DNA of 44,348 bases, taken from positions 1 to 44,348 of the forward strand of contig QUFC01000037.1 of NCBI GenBank assembly GCA_003478355.1. Direction: 5' to 3'. The DNA is from Lachnospiraceae bacterium AM48-27BH. Lineage in GTDB: Bacteria; Bacillota; Clostridia; Lachnospirales; Lachnospiraceae. This document shows positions 24,981 to 33,594 of this stretch, in pieces. Position numbers and translations under genes: made by a program. Every line of letters begins with the position of its first letter. Positions within the stretch are counted from its first letter, which is position 1. A model generated the notes under the pieces. It did no database searches. It worked only from the letters and a program-made list of their open reading frames with translations, and was not told the DNA's origin.

Positions 24981-25814
24981 CTACACTCTTTCGATGGTTT
25001 TATCTGTGATCTTGATCTTGCCTTCTTTTAACAGATGTCCCACAGCCCGCTTAAACGCATTCTTGCTCATATGGAACTCTCTCTTAATGGTCTCCGGTGA
25101 TGCCTTATCGTTAAATGGCAGCACACCGTCAAACTCATCAATCACCTTTAATACCAGTTCAGAATCTGCATCCATCTGCAGATATGCTTTTTCTCTTGGG
25201 CACAGATCCAGCTTGCCGTCCTCACGCAGTTTCGTGACTCTGGCTTCCACCACATCGCCCTCATGAATATCTCCAAACAGCTCTCTCTTCGGAATCAGAC
25301 CGTAGTACTTATTGTCTACTGCCACAAAAGCGCCCAGGTTTTCATTGATCTCATAAACAGTACCGGTTACCTTATCATCCTTCTGATATGGGGATTCACT
25401 GCTCATATGAGAATATACCTTCATGGTTGCAGCCAGACGGCTGCTCTTATCCACATAAACTGCCACCAGGCACTCTTCGCCCTGACGCACTTTATGGCTC
25501 TGCTCCTTAAATGGAAGCAGCAGATCCTTCTCCAGACCAAAATCCAGAAAAGCGCCTATTTTTCCTACTTCCTTTACCTTCAGTACGCCAACCTCGCCAA
25601 CCTGGAGCTTCGGCATCTGAGTAGTCGCGATCAGACGATCCTCAGAATCCTTGTAAATAAATACCTCTATACTGTCACCAATCTTGGTTCCCGCAGGCAC
25701 CTGCTTTTTGGGCAGAAGCACCGATGCCTCATCGCCTTGCTTCTCTGCCAGATAAATACCAAAGTCCTTCTCACGGACTACTACAAGAGTCTGTTTCTTT
25801 CCTAATTCAATCAT
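24981..25814 (-). CDS. CvfB-like S1 RNA-binding protein
   Basis: A 277-residue protein of the CvfB family. S1-type OB folds lie at about 65-125 (GEVGVLKVKEVGKIGAFLDFGLEKDLLLP) and 145-210 (VTGTVYEINENLGAFVAVD), after a weaker N-terminal OB fold. A C-terminal winged helix follows (about 220-277, DKASPETIKREFHMSKNAFKRAVGHLLKEGKI). CvfB binds RNA and affects virulence and growth genes in Staphylococcus; the exact role here is unknown. The ATG at 25814 lies five bases after GGAGG; the frame could begin four codons earlier, but that ATG is part of the ribosome site. Confidence 0.88.
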   Translation of the reverse strand: MIELGKKQTLVVVREKDFGIYLAEKQGDEASVLLPKKQVPAGTKIGDSIEVFIYKDSEDRLIATTQMPKLQVGEVGVLKVKEVGKIGAFLDFGLEKDLLLPFKEQSHKVRQGEECLVAVYVDKSSRLAATMKVYSHMSSESPYQKDDKVTGTVYEINENLGAFVAVDNKYYGLIPKRELFGDIHEGDVVEARVTKLREDGKLDLCPREKAYLQMDADSELVLKVIDEFDGVLPFNDKASPETIKREFHMSKNAFKRAVGHLLKEGKIKITDKTIERV

Positions 25815-25869
25815 TTTTTCCTCCATCTTGTCTGGTCATGCCTTCATAACCGCCGATACTTTCTAATCC

Positions 25870-26583
25870 CTATCTTTTCTCTGCCAGCCAGATCACCGCA
25901 TGAGGCTTTCCTTCCTCATCACATAAGGAAGCTACATAGCCCTCCGTGATCCTGCTGATCCTTGGGTACATCACATCTCCCAGCACTGCCGCTTTCTTAT
26001 ATTCTACCCGCATCTCCCCGATCTGGAAATGTTCCGGCAGAAATTCGCGGACAATCTCCACGTACTGCGCGTTATTCACATGATGGTTAGTGTCTAAGTG
26101 ATGTTTCATCACCAGAACCGGCTCTTTTTCTTCATACTCCTCAGGAACCGTAATCCTCCGGGGCGCATACTCCATATCAAGCCTTTCTTCTCCTGTTCCA
26201 TACCGTTCCACATCCTCCAAACGGATACGGGCCGGTCTCTCAGCCTCCAGATCATAGAAAAACCAGATGGAATTGGCTCTTACCAGAAAATTACCGGCTT
26301 TATCCTGGATCGTAAAATTACGATAGGCGTAAATTCCCTTAAAATCGTAAGGCCACGTGCTGATGACGATCTCTTCTCCCAGGACCGGATATCGGTCAAT
26401 GATGATCTGCCAGGAAGAAAGCCACCATGCGTGTCTGGTCTTTTTCAGATATTCAATACCAAGGCCAATATCTTCTGACTGAAGGGTAGAACAATCCTGA
26501 AGATAGTTGAGTATCCCGGTCACACTTAACCTTCCCTGTTCATCGGTCTCACTGTATCTCACTCTGCTGTCAAACTGGTACAT
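25870..26583 (-). CDS. Acyl-ACP thioesterase
   Basis: A 237-residue double hot-dog enzyme of the FatA/FatB-like bacterial family, which releases free fatty acids from acyl carrier protein. The first hot-dog begins FDSRVRYSETDEQGRL; the catalytic Asn/His segment is LDTNHHVNNAQYVEI (about 166-180) in the second. The length is normal. It is cytoplasmic. It has a strong promoter upstream and leads a run of genes (CvfB-like, methyltransferase, YitT) in the same direction. Confidence 0.9.
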   Translation of the reverse strand: MYQFDSRVRYSETDEQGRLSVTGILNYLQDCSTLQSEDIGLGIEYLKKTRHAWWLSSWQIIIDRYPVLGEEIVISTWPYDFKGIYAYRNFTIQDKAGNFLVRANSIWFFYDLEAERPARIRLEDVERYGTGEERLDMEYAPRRITVPEEYEEKEPVLVMKHHLDTNHHVNNAQYVEIVREFLPEHFQIGEMRVEYKKAAVLGDVMYPRISRITEGYVASLCDEEGKPHAVIWLAEKR

Positions 26584-26617
26584 TTCTTCTGTTCCCTTTC
26601 ACTCAAAATTAGCTCTA

Positions 26618-26646
26618 ATTATATAGCATTTTCCCGGAAATGTCCA
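26618..26646 (-). promoter_or_regulatory. Promoter of the acyl-ACP thioesterase gene
   Basis: TGGACA (26646-26641) and TATAAT (26623-26618) lie 17 bp apart on the minus strand, 35 bp before the ATG. Confidence 0.75.
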
Positions 26647-26729
26647 CACTGAAACCAGGGAATCTGAGGGAAATGACTTCTTTTCGCCATTGCCTGCCCA
26701 TCCACATTCCCCGCTCCAGCAACAGTCCG

Positions 26730-26789
26730 GAAATTGTGGCAATTTCAATCAGAATGATGTTTGAAATTGTGAAAACTCAGTTGTATATT
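26730..26789 (+). promoter_or_regulatory. Promoter and repeated operator of the acetolactate synthase gene
   Basis: TTGAAA (26761-26766) and TATATT (26784-26789) are 17 bp apart on the plus strand. The heptamer GAAATTG occurs at 26730-26736, inverted as CAATTTC at 26740-26746, and again directly at 26763-26769 over the -35. The first two form a perfect dyad with a 3-bp centre, a likely regulator site. Confidence 0.55.
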
Positions 26790-26852
26790 TTATGTTTATA
26801 AAAAACATGTTTAACACATTGTCGCGGCAAACTGATAGAGGAGGATACGATT

Positions 26853-28297
26853 ATGGAAAAACCTGAGAGAAATACTGCTGATCTTCTTGTGGAATGTCTG
26901 ATAGAAGAAGGAGTCGAATATATTTTCGGCATTCCGGGTGAGGAAAATCTGGCGCTGATGAACGCCATCTACGATTCCCCCATCAGTTTCTGGATCTGAC
27001 CAAGATGTTTGAACCGATCACCAAACGTAGCAAAATGGTGGTCCGCCCGGATACCATCGGTGAGATCGTCCGTCTGGCCTTTAAATATGCCGAGAACGAA
27101 AAACCGGGCGCTACCCACATTGACCTGCCGGTCAATATTGCTAAAATGCCGGTACCGGAACATGAAAAACCATTAAAAAAGAAAATTGCTCCAAAAGAAT
27201 ATGCGGAATTAGATACCGTGCAGGACGCAGCTGGTCTGATCTTCCAGGCGAAAAATCCTGTCATCTTAGCCGGAAGCGGCGTTGTCCGCGGCCATGCAGC
27301 CCAGGCGCTGACTGAATTTGCCATGAAATTAAAGATTCCGGTCATCAACACCATGATGGCCAAGGGCGTCATCCCATTGGATAACAAATATTCCATGTGG
27401 ACCGTTGGAATCCCGCAGAAAGATTATCAGAACAAGATCCTGGAGGAAGCAGATCTGGTCATCGCTGTCGGCTACGACATCGTGGAATATGCCCCGGCCA
27501 AATGGAACCCGGAAGGCAAAGTCCAGATCATCCATGTAGACATGCGCCCGGCTCACATCAACAAGCTGTACCAGCCAGAAGTAGAAGTAGTCGGTGACAT
27601 TTCCGATTCCCTCTTGCAGATCGGCCGCCGTACCGCACGCCATCAGGAGCCGGAAAAAGCCCTGGAGATCAAAGCCTGCATGGTTGCCGAGCACGAAAGC
27701 TACGCCGGTGATACTTCGTTCCCGATGAAACCCCAGCGGATTCTTCAGGATGTGCGGAAGGTCATGGGCAAGGATGATATCGTCATCTCCGATGTTGGCG
27801 CCCACAAAATGTGGATTGCCCGCCACTATCAGTGCTATGAGCCAAATACCTGCATCATCTCCAATGGCTTCGCCACCATGGGCATCTCCGTCCCAGGAGC
27901 CATCGGTGCCAGACTGGTCTACCCGGATAAGAAGATCCTGGCCATCTGCGGTGACGGCGGCTTCATGATGAACTGTCAGGAGTTCGAGACTGCCCTGAGA
28001 GCTAAAACTCCGTTTGTCACCCTGATCTTCAACGATTCCAGCTATGGACTGATCAAGTGGAAACAGATGGATCAGTACCATAAGAACTGCTATGTGGACT
28101 TCACCAACCCGGATTTTGTGAAATTTGCAGAGAGCATGGGCGCCATTGGATACCGGATCGAGAAAGCCGAGGATCTGGTTCCAACATTGGAGAAGGCCTT
28201 CCAGCAGAAAGTTCCCGTGATCATCGACTGTCCGGTGGATTACTCGGAAAACACGAAATTGACAGCGCATCTGGAAGAGCTGATGAAAGAGCTGTAA
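26853..28297 (+). pseudogene. alsS: Acetolactate synthase (AlsS-like) with internal deletion
   Basis: The first 44 codons (MEKPERNTADLLVECL to YDSPI) match the N-terminus of a TPP-dependent acetolactate synthase. The frame then reads four stray codons to TGA at 26997-26999. The rest of the enzyme continues in another frame from QFLDLTKMFEPITK (26984 on) to 28297. Compared with AlsS, about 70 residues are absent, including the catalytic Glu in RHEQ and the N-terminal TPP-contact region. The C-terminal TPP motif GDGGF...FNDSSYG is intact, as are GYDIVEYAP and the PVDYSEN tail, which favour the catabolic AlsS type over anabolic IlvB. It would have fed pyruvate to acetoin. The promoter and AGAGGAGG site remain, so loss looks recent. 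Confidence 0.88.
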
Positions 28298-28325
28298 AAA
28301 TTTTTCTAATTTTTTTACTTAAATA

Positions 28326-28375
28326 AAAGAAGAGCATCCAATGAATTTTTCTCCATTAGATTCTCTTCTTTCATT
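28326..28375. terminator. Bidirectional terminator between alsS and the sulfatase gene
   Basis: AAAGAAGAG (28326-28334) pairs with CTCTTCTTT (28363-28371), with further pairing inside (CAATG/CATTA region). T-rich stretches follow on both strands, so it can end both convergent transcripts. Confidence 0.75.
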
Positions 28376-28376
28376 T

Positions 28377-29831
28377 TTATGCGTTATTCCCTTGATTACT
28401 ATAGCCACCAGGCGTTGGCCAGTGATAACCTCTTTGATTGTAAAGGCCATAATCTGCTTTCGAGTGATATTCTCCCGGAGCAAATCCGGTTAACTCTCCA
28501 TCCGTAATCCATGCAAGGTCATTTCCATAAAGATTTTCAATCAGCATCTGCTCCATCGTTTTCCGTGTTTCCTGATATGCCAGATCTGCTGCACAGTTAT
28601 GTGTCTCTTTCGGATCTTTCTCCAGATCAAACAACTGCCGAATATTACCACATGGATAATAGATCAGCTTATACTGCTTCCACCGGATCATTCTGGCTGC
28701 TTTTTCATTCTCATTGACCTCGCCGTAAATATACGGATGCTCTTTCTCAGAAACCAGTGAGATTCCTTCTACAGTTTGGGGGATTGGAAGGCCGCACAGA
28801 TCCAGGAGGGTCGGCATAAGATCTGCCATCTGTCCTAATTTTTTCTCTACTGTTCCACGTTTTGAAACAACCGGTTTACCGGAAATAATCAGCGGAATAC
28901 AGGTTGCTTCCTCATAAAAAGCCCGTTTTGCAACCATCTCATGATTGAACAGCATATCTCCATGGTCACTTGTAAATACAATGATCGTATCGTCTAACAG
29001 ATTGCTTTCTCTCAATGTTCCAATCAAAAGGCGAATCTCATAGTCGATATGGGTACACTGGGCGAAAAATGCTCTTCTGGCACGTTTTTTCTCTTTTTCT
29101 GTATAAATCCGCTCCGCTTCACACATGGCTTTGAAAATATAGCTGTCATCCAGCCAGTCCTGTCCCGATGGTTCTTCGATCTCATCCTCATTATACATAT
29201 CCCAGAAGGTAGAAAGCGGTACCAGCGGCGGATGCGGGAACTGATAAGAACAGTAGAAGAAAAATGGTCTGGTCGGATCTTTTCTCTTGATCTGCGCCAT
29301 CATCTGTTTGGTTACCCAGTTGGTGGGATGCGCCTGTTCATCCAGATGCCAGGTTCTTGTATAATAGGTGTTATTGCCCATTCCATGCAGGAATTCCTGT
29401 CCCAGATACCCATGTTCACCCAGCCAGATCTGATAATCATCCACAGCTCCCATTTCGTATCTTCCTTCTTCGGTTAAAATCACATCCTCAAACCCGATCC
29501 GGTTTCTCTGTGGATACACATGAAGTTTCCCTACTGCCATGGTCTGATAACCATTTTCCCGAAATGTTTCCGCCAGAGTCGGAACATCTGGCATTGGCAT
29601 TCTGTCCGCATACGCCCTGTCTCCATGGGTTTTAGGCGTCAGTCCTGTCATCATAGAACGTCTTGCCGGAATACACACGGGACATTCACTATAAAAATTC
29701 TCATAACGGATACCATTATTTGCCAGATAATCCAGTGTCGGCGTCATAATATCTTTTCGTCCAGCGCACCCAAGTAAAGAGCCTGACCAGTGATCCGTAC
29801 AGATCATCAATACATTTTTTCTGTCACTCAT
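28377..29831 (-). CDS. Sulfatase, Cys-type, cytoplasmic
   Basis: A 484-residue type I sulfatase that hydrolyses sulfate esters. The formylglycine site is Cys53 in CIPARRSMMTG, the C-x-P-x-R form that anaerobic maturases (anSME) or FGE convert. Metal ligands include Asp13 (ICTDHWS) and the pair in FTSDHGDM near residue 295. There is no signal peptide, so the substrate must be brought inside. The ATG at 29831 lies five bases after GGAGG. It is the last gene of the TRAP operon, 16 bp after dctM, which makes the transported solute the likely substrate, probably a small sulfated sugar or acid. No maturase gene lies in the window. Confidence 0.9.
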   Translation of the reverse strand: MSDRKNVLMICTDHWSGSLLGCAGRKDIMTPTLDYLANNGIRYENFYSECPVCIPARRSMMTGLTPKTHGDRAYADRMPMPDVPTLAETFRENGYQTMAVGKLHVYPQRNRIGFEDVILTEEGRYEMGAVDDYQIWLGEHGYLGQEFLHGMGNNTYYTRTWHLDEQAHPTNWVTKQMMAQIKRKDPTRPFFFYCSYQFPHPPLVPLSTFWDMYNEDEIEEPSGQDWLDDSYIFKAMCEAERIYTEKEKKRARRAFFAQCTHIDYEIRLLIGTLRESNLLDDTIIVFTSDHGDMLFNHEMVAKRAFYEEATCIPLIISGKPVVSKRGTVEKKLGQMADLMPTLLDLCGLPIPQTVEGISLVSEKEHPYIYGEVNENEKAARMIRWKQYKLIYYPCGNIRQLFDLEKDPKETHNCAADLAYQETRKTMEQMLIENLYGNDLAWITDGELTGFAPGEYHSKADYGLYNQRGYHWPTPGGYSNQGNNA

Positions 29832-29847
29832 AAAGACCTCCATATCT

Positions 29848-31140
29848 TTACAATAATCCCAATAATCCCGGAAGTGTCAGCGTAATTGCCGGAATATAAG
29901 TAATCATCAGCAATACCAGAAGCATCATCAAAAGGAACGGCACGGTATGTTTAAACAACCGTTCAATCGGCACTCCTGAAATGCCGCTTCCAATAAAGAG
30001 AACGCCGCCTACCGGAGGTGTCAGAAGGCCAATACCACAGTTTAAGATCAGTACTGCCCCAAACTGGATCGGACTGAAACCGATGCTTAATAATACTGGC
30101 ATTAAAATTGGAGTAACGATCACGATGATGGACGCCATTCCCAGAATTGTACCAAGCACCAGGATGATCAGATTGATCAGTAATAATAACAGGAATTTAC
30201 TGTCAGTTAGTCCAAGCATCGCATTAACAACCATTTCCGGAATTTTCAGATAAGTGATGCAAAATCCAAAAGGACCGGATGCAGAAATCAATACCAGTAC
30301 GGTTGCTAAGGTTTTCAGACTGCTTTTTACTACCTGTATCAATTCCTTAAAATTCATTTCCCGGTAAACACACATAGAAACAATCAGTGCATAAACACAG
30401 GCAATGGCAGCGCTCTCAGTCGCTGTAAAAATTCCAAATACCACACCAACCACTACAATCAGAACGGTTCCTAAACCCCAGATGGATTTCTTTAATGCAG
30501 TCCAGAGTCCGGACAAGGAAAATGGCGTCCCCTTTGGATAATTCCGCTTTACTGACAGATAGTAGCTGAAGATCATCAATACAACACCAAGAAGTACTCC
30601 AGGCACAATACCTGCCATAAACAGCGCGCTGACGGAAATTCCGCCTGCCGCCATGGCATAAATGATCATGTTATGGCTTGGTGGAATCAGTATTCCCTGT
30701 ACACTGCTGCTCATGGTAACTGCTGTTGAAAATTCCTTATCATATCCCTGTTTATGCATCATTGGAATCAGAATTGCACCTAAAGATGCCGTATCCGCCG
30801 TTGCTGAACCAGAAATTCCTCCAAAGAAAATGGATGCCAGAATATTTACCATAGCAAGTCCGCCTCTCATCCATCCGATCAGAGCATCTGCCAGAAGAAT
30901 CAGTCTGTCCGAAATTCCTCCATGAGCCATAATATCTCCAGATAGAATAAAAAATGGAATTGCCAAAAATGTAAAACCATCAATTCCATCTACCATAGTA
31001 TTCACCACCTGTGTAGGAGAAAGCCCCAGGTAAAGGATCGTAACTGCCGCAGAAGCCATCATGGAATAGGAAATATGGAATCCCAAAAAGATCAGCGCAA
31101 AAAAAGTAATCATTAAAATTAAAATTGCTGTCACATTCAT
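29848..31140 (-). CDS. dctM: TRAP transporter large permease, DctM-like
   Basis: A 430-residue membrane protein with about 12 spans, the transport channel of a tripartite ATP-independent periplasmic (TRAP) system driven by an ion gradient. Signature segments include FLAIPFFILSGDIMAHGGIS (near residue 54), FGGISGSATADTASLG (near 110) and a late GIGLLTPPVGGVLF. The length is normal. Its ribosome site GGGGG lies in the end of the small-permease gene three bases away, so translation is coupled. Confidence 0.95.
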   Translation of the reverse strand: MNVTAILILMITFFALIFLGFHISYSMMASAAVTILYLGLSPTQVVNTMVDGIDGFTFLAIPFFILSGDIMAHGGISDRLILLADALIGWMRGGLAMVNILASIFFGGISGSATADTASLGAILIPMMHKQGYDKEFSTAVTMSSSVQGILIPPSHNMIIYAMAAGGISVSALFMAGIVPGVLLGVVLMIFSYYLSVKRNYPKGTPFSLSGLWTALKKSIWGLGTVLIVVVGVVFGIFTATESAAIACVYALIVSMCVYREMNFKELIQVVKSSLKTLATVLVLISASGPFGFCITYLKIPEMVVNAMLGLTDSKFLLLLLINLIILVLGTILGMASIIVIVTPILMPVLLSIGFSPIQFGAVLILNCGIGLLTPPVGGVLFIGSGISGVPIERLFKHTVPFLLMMLLVLLMITYIPAITLTLPGLLGLL

Positions 31141-31143
31141 GGC

Positions 31144-31632
31144 CTAAAATCCCCCTTTCCAGACACGGTACAGAGACATCGCCAGACCATAAATGCCCCC
31201 AACTACCACAGAAAGATACGTAATTCCCATAGGCCATCCAGTTGCTGACATTTTCGCTCTTTTTGTCAGCTCCAGAAGCTGGGTTCCATAGATGATCCAC
31301 ATGATATTGACTGCCGCCAACAATACATAGGCACAGCAGTGAAGTCCGGAAGCCAGTTTTTTCGGCACAATATATTCGATCACGGTCATTCTCACATGAA
31401 GCCCTTCTTTGATTCCGTAACCAGAACCAAGAAAGCAAAGCCATACCATACACAGAATCGCCAGTTCCTGAGTCCATCTTGGGTTTTTGATAAATGGGAT
31501 ATATCTTCCAATTACGCCATAGGAAACTGCAAAAACCATCACAGCAAAAATAATGACACAGATGATTATCATGATCCCGGACAAGCCATCTGCAAGCTTA
31601 TCCGGTAATCTTTTTTCTTCTTGATTTTTCAT
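31144..31632 (-). CDS. dctQ: TRAP transporter small permease, DctQ-like
   Basis: A 162-residue membrane protein with four spans, the small subunit that joins the binding protein to DctM. The motifs NPRWTQELAILCMVWLCFLGSG and GLHVRMTVI are typical of DctQ. I chose the ATG at 31632, 9 bases after GGAG; a frame five codons longer starts right at the dctP stop, but that ATG precedes the GGAG. It sits between dctP and dctM in one operon. Confidence 0.92.
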   Translation of the reverse strand: MKNQEEKRLPDKLADGLSGIMIIICVIIFAVMVFAVSYGVIGRYIPFIKNPRWTQELAILCMVWLCFLGSGYGIKEGLHVRMTVIEYIVPKKLASGLHCCAYVLLAAVNIMWIIYGTQLLELTKRAKMSATGWPMGITYLSVVVGGIYGLAMSLYRVWKGGF

Positions 31633-31647
31633 AGACGCACGCTCCAT

Positions 31648-32742
31648 TTAATAGGATGTGTTTTTAACCTCAGAAATGATATCTGCATATTTTTCACCGT
31701 ATTTATCATATACGCTGCTGCAGGCATCCTGCCATTCAGACACATCTACCTGTACGATTTCTGTACCAGCATCTTCAATTGTCTTTAAATACTCAGCATC
31801 TTTAGAATCTGATAACTCCTCAAAATACGGAACGGACTCCTGGAAGCTCTCTTCGATCAGATCACGGTCTTCCTGGCTTAACTGATTCCATGTAGCTTCA
31901 GAGAACAGAATCAGGTTTGGACTGATCTCATGCTGATCCATGACATAATATTTTGCGACCTCCTGGAATGCATTATTTACAAATCCGGAAAGCGGCTGCT
32001 CTGCACCATCTACCACACCGGACTGCAGGGCACTGTATAACTCAGAAAATGCAACAGACTGGGCATATGCTCCCATGGCCTCTACTGCATCATAGTAAAC
32101 AGAACCTTCCTGACAGCGGATCTGCATATTTTTCATATCAGATGGATGCTCTACTTTCTTCTTGGTAAAGAAATAATTTCTGGCAGATTCCTGATATGCT
32201 CCAACACAAACTACGGAAGTTCCAGAGGACTGTACTTTGTCTAATAACGCTTTTCCGGCATCGCTCTTCTCAAAAGCTCTTGCATGTGCAACAGAGTCAA
32301 ATAAATATGGAAGAGTAAATACCCCCAGCTCTTCGCATCCATAATCTGCGATCACACCACTCATCAGCATTCCGCCATCAATGGTTCCTGACTGAAGTCC
32401 CTGCACCGTTGTCGCTTTATCTCCCAGAGCACCCCCGTAATATAACTCCAGTTTCATACGGCCATCACTCTTCTCTTCCAGAATTTTTCCGAACTTTGCA
32501 ACGCCCTGGCACAGAGGATGGTTTTCTCCGTTCTGCAGAGCAAATTTAAACACATAGTTTTCTCCAGATGCCGCCGTCTCTGCTGCGGAGGTCTCTTTTG
32601 ACTCTTCTTTTGCTGCCTCTGTTGTTGCAGCTGCTGCCGCCTGGGTTGTCTCTGTGGTTCCACCTGCACCACTATTTCCACCACATGCCGTTAATGCTGC
32701 TGTCATACTTCCTGCCAATAACAATGCCATTACTTTTTTCAT
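31648..32742 (-). CDS. dctP: TRAP transporter solute-binding lipoprotein, DctP-like
   Basis: A 364-residue extracellular binding protein. It has a lipoprotein signal with lipobox LTAC (Cys20), an Ala/Thr/Glu linker to about residue 62, then the DctP fold. The helix with the conserved arginine that binds a substrate carboxylate is in MKNMQIRCQEG near residue 190, suggesting an organic acid ligand. The ATG at 32742 has AAAGGGG seven bases upstream. It is first in the dctP-dctQ-dctM-sulfatase operon, downstream of a direct repeat that may bind the adjacent regulator. Confidence 0.93.
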   Translation of the reverse strand: MKKVMALLLAGSMTAALTACGGNSGAGGTTETTQAAAAATTEAAKEESKETSAAETAASGENYVFKFALQNGENHPLCQGVAKFGKILEEKSDGRMKLELYYGGALGDKATTVQGLQSGTIDGGMLMSGVIADYGCEELGVFTLPYLFDSVAHARAFEKSDAGKALLDKVQSSGTSVVCVGAYQESARNYFFTKKKVEHPSDMKNMQIRCQEGSVYYDAVEAMGAYAQSVAFSELYSALQSGVVDGAEQPLSGFVNNAFQEVAKYYVMDQHEISPNLILFSEATWNQLSQEDRDLIEESFQESVPYFEELSDSKDAEYLKTIEDAGTEIVQVDVSEWQDACSSVYDKYGEKYADIISEVKNTSY

Positions 32743-32807
32743 AGTAAATCCCCTTTTCTCCATTGAATTTTATCCATCTTTAGGCGCGCACCCTTTTTGA
32801 TGATCTG

Positions 32808-32871
32808 ATTGTATCATGGCTCTTGGCTTTCTAATATTGACAAAATCGACCCATCCTATAAGAAAATCGAC
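32808..32871 (-). promoter_or_regulatory. dctP promoter with 21-bp-spaced direct repeats
   Basis: On the minus strand the nonamer GTCGATTTT occurs twice (32871-32863 and 32850-32842), 21 bp apart start to start, which is two helical turns. The inner copy ends about 5 bp from the weak -35 (32836-32831), and TACAAT lies at 32813-32808. Direct repeats of this spacing beside a poor -35 are the usual layout for AraC-type activators, and such a regulator is encoded 4 bp away. Confidence 0.65.
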
Positions 32872-32874
32872 TTT

Positions 32875-33594
32875 TTATTCTGCATGATGATACTCCCGGT
32901 ATCTGGATGGCGTAATCCCCATTTCCTGCTTAAAAATCTTCGCAAAATAGGCCGGATCTGCAAAACCAGTCTGCATTGCTACCTCACTGGCCCCCATACC
33001 ACATAAAAGAAGTTCTTTTGCCTTTTCTATCCTTATATTTTTTAAATATCCCATGACTGTGATTCCACATTCTTCGCGAAACACCCGGCCAAGATAGGAT
33101 TTATCCAGATTTACCTTTTCTGCCACATCCTGTAATGAAACATTATCCATAAAATGGGTCTCCAAATACTTTTTCACCTGCAGCACACTTCCTGTTTTTC
33201 CATAAAAAGAAGGTTCTTCCCGTTTATTATCTATTCCCAGACCTCTTTTTACCGCCTCCACAAACGTTTCTACCGAATATGGCTTCACCAGATAATCCAA
33301 TGCATGTTCCCTCATGGAGCCTCTCAGATGCTCATAATCAGAATACGCGGAAACCATGATCACTGGACAGTCTTCTAATTGTTCTCTTATTTTTTTCATT
33401 GCACTGATTCCATCTAACAGTGGCAGATTGATATCCATAAGGATCAGATCCGGTCTTTCCTGAACTGCCATTTTCACTGCCTGTTCTCCATTATCCGCCG
33501 TCAGTACAATGGAAACCTGCTCAAACTCTGTTTTCATCAGATGTATCAGGGCTTTCCGCTCCAAAATTTCATCTTCAACAATGAGAACCTTCAT
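32875..33594 (-). CDS. AraC-type response regulator of the TRAP locus
   Basis: A 239-residue response regulator. The receiver (1-120) has Glu7/Asp8, phospho-acceptor Asp54 (ILMDINLPLLDG) and Lys near 104 (YLVKPYS). An AraC-type DNA-binding domain spans about 137-236 (VSLQDVAEKVNLDKSYLGRVF to FKQEMGITPSRYREY). It is much shorter than the 538-residue regulator at 4.7-6.4 kb because it lacks the middle domain. It starts 20 bp inside the kinase gene, with GGGGAGA before the ATG. The likely target is the dctP promoter next door. Confidence 0.93.
   Translation of the reverse strand: MKVLIVEDEILERKALIHLMKTEFEQVSIVLTADNGEQAVKMAVQERPDLILMDINLPLLDGISAMKKIREQLEDCPVIMVSAYSDYEHLRGSMREHALDYLVKPYSVETFVEAVKRGLGIDNKREEPSFYGKTGSVLQVKKYLETHFMDNVSLQDVAEKVNLDKSYLGRVFREECGITVMGYLKNIRIEKAKELLLCGMGASEVAMQTGFADPAYFAKIFKQEMGITPSRYREYHHAE

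Noticed and set aside
27329..28270. A 313-codon minus-strand frame opposite the acetolactate synthase
   Set aside because: It is a shadow of the well-conserved plus-strand gene, which carries the TPP motif and family segments.
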